From an uncultured Bacilli bacterium (GTDB lineage: Bacteria; Bacillota_I; Bacilli_A; RF39; UBA660): DNA of 5,498 nt. The translations under genes were made by a program, and so were the position numbers. A model generated the notes under the pieces. The model was not told where the DNA came from. It was given only the letters and a program-made list of their open reading frames with translations, and did not search any database. The stretch is from positions 1 through 5,498 of the forward strand of contig CANRLB010000067.1 of the NCBI GenBank assembly GCA_947631365.1, read 5' to 3'. Position 1 is the stretch's first letter. Every line of letters starts with the position of its first letter. Below, one piece after another: positions 4,638 through 5,498 of this stretch.

Positions 4638-5498
4638 AGGCATTTTATTAATTAATGAGCTTTTTACTTCTTCATCTTGAAGTATATTAATAGAAAAAGT
4701 TTTACTTCCTAAATGATTAAGTGAAGCCCCACAATGATATACTTCTTCTTTGTCTATTATAAAATATCTATCATGATATATATTACTATATATTATTTCT
4801 AAATTATGATATTGACTTTGATATTTTCTTATGTCTATTTCTTTTAATAATTTATTCTTATAACATATTATTTTTACCGGTACTTTTATTCCTCTTATCA
4901 TATCTAATACTACTTTATCAGCATATCCATCTATGATTATTAATTCTTTTTTAGCTTTTTTAAATATATCTATTATTTTAGAATATGCATCATATATTTG
5001 ACCATTAAAATATATTTCATTTTCTTTTCTTTTTTCTTCTAACTTTTTAAATGAATCTTGTAACACTTTGATATCTTCACTATTCTTAAATACCTGTCTA
5101 TTAATATATCTTTGTTCTATCAGTTCTTTAGATATGTATTTCCGCATTATGACAAAGGCATCAATAATAGAAACTGTGATATTTGCGGCAATTTCAGTTT
5201 TTAAAATAGTAGCAAGCATTACAACACCTTGTTCTGTAAATACTCTTGGATTTTTATATCTTCCACCTCTAGTTTCTTTTTTTTGGTCAAAACTTTTGAC
5301 CAAAAAATTATCACATTCACTATCAGTTAATTGCCAAGAAAATTTTTGAGGGAATTTTTCAGGATTATTTTTTACTGCTTGATTAATTTCTTTAGTTCCA
5401 TTTTTACATTGATAAAGTTGGGCTAAATCACTATCAAGCATTACCTCTTTTCCTCTTATTTCATAGATTAAATTAGTGATTTTTTGCCCATTATATGG
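4620..5498 (-). CDS. ORF6N-domain protein with C-terminal single HKD-like motif, 5' end outside window
   Basis: The frame is open from the right edge to TAA at 4622-4620, with 292 visible residues. An ATG at 5441 exists, but the codons before it read LIYEIRGKEV and belong to the conserved ORF6N opening, so the true start lies beyond 5498. Residues about 5-120 are an ORF6N domain, a DNA-binding module of phage and accessory genes: IRGKEVMLDSDLAQLY (14-29), EINQAVKNNPEKFPQKFSWQLT (37-58), RVFTEQGVVMLATILKT (85-101). A charged, probably coiled-coil helix follows (about 140-165). The C-terminal half contains HDRYFIID (242-249, pattern HxRx4D) and GASLN (257-261), resembling one phospholipase D/HKD motif with arginine in place of lysine. 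A single half-site would need dimerisation to form an active centre, if it is catalytic at all. The function may be transcriptional control, phage defence or a residual prophage role. A 29-base palindrome lies in the reading frame at residues 64-74. Confidence 0.88.
   Translation of the reverse strand, partial: PYNGQKITNLIYEIRGKEVMLDSDLAQLYQCKNGTKEINQAVKNNPEKFPQKFSWQLTDSECDNFLVKSFDQKKETRGGRYKNPRVFTEQGVVMLATILKTEIAANITVSIIDAFVIMRKYISKELIEQRYINRQVFKNSEDIKVLQDSFKKLEEKRKENEIYFNGQIYDAYSKIIDIFKKAKKELIIIDGYADKVVLDMIRGIKVPVKIICYKNKLLKEIDIRKYQSQYHNLEIIYSNIYHDRYFIIDKEEVYHCGASLNHLGSKTFSINILQDEEVKSSLINKMPKKNYL
5279..5307. repeat. Perfect 29-base palindrome inside the ORF6N gene
   Basis: The arm TTTTTTGGTCAAAA at 5279-5292 and its exact reverse complement TTTTGACCAAAAAA at 5294-5307 flank a single C at 5293. 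On the minus strand it encodes NFLVKSFDQKK, just before the conserved RGGRYKNPRVFTEQG segment. It is not a terminator for the ORF6N gene because it is well inside the frame. It could be a binding site for a dimeric regulator, a cruciform-prone site or a chance product of AT-rich coding sequence. Confidence 0.7.

Noticed and set aside
5068..5349. 93-codon plus-strand open frame
   Set aside because: It is antisense to the well-supported ORF6N gene; its hydrophobic product is the usual shadow of an AT-rich gene.
5439..5441. ATG at 5441 as the start of the ORF6N gene, with AGAGG just upstream
   Set aside because: The codons before it encode the conserved IRGKEV part of the ORF6N domain and remain open to the window edge. 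The AGAGG is the coding of R-G-K-E and is too close to the ATG.
1..5498. Alternative genetic code with TGA as tryptophan, suggested by the Mollicutes-like composition
   Set aside because: All genes are full-length or properly open without reading any TGA, and tryptophan is encoded by TGG; nothing in the window needs a recoded TGA.

Overview
The window is very AT-rich. Its genes are short and closely spaced, with AG-rich Shine-Dalgarno sites, near-consensus -10 boxes and poly-T intrinsic terminators. This points to a low-GC Bacillota or Mycoplasmatota relative, plausibly host- or gut-associated, but the lineage cannot be fixed from the sequence alone. Tryptophan is read from TGG in every gene, stop codons are TAA or TAG, and no in-frame TGA is needed, so the standard bacterial code fits. 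No rRNA, tRNA, CRISPR array or insertion sequence is visible.

Layout: (1) 1-1232, minus strand: the N-terminal 410 residues of a large secreted or anchored protein with an NPCBM/NEW2-type carbohydrate-binding module, running off the left edge. (2) 1233-1399: a divergent intergenic region with a promoter on each strand and a cluster of helically phased TTGAC repeats, two of them near-palindromic, over the minus-strand promoter. (3) 1400-2086: an AlkD-like DNA alkylation repair protein. (4) 2137-2952: an unrecognised soluble protein, closed by an intrinsic terminator. (5) 3058-4625: a two-gene operon, a HIT-family nucleotide-binding protein overlapping by one base with a membrane-anchored CapA-family metallophosphatase-like protein. 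(6) 4620-5498, minus strand: an ORF6N-domain protein with a C-terminal half carrying a single PLD/HKD-like motif, converging on capA and running off the right edge.

The genes form no evident single pathway. NPCBM and CapA-like are envelope or extracellular functions, AlkD-like and HIT are cytosolic DNA and nucleotide housekeeping, and ORF6N is a phage-type or accessory DNA-binding family. The features most worth a second look are the phased repeats at 1267-1312, the perfect 29-base palindrome inside the ORF6N gene (5279-5307), the ORF6N plus HKD-like architecture, and the capA/ORF6N junction, where the two stop codons sit inside one terminator hairpin. I see no convincing complete new system, only these leads.
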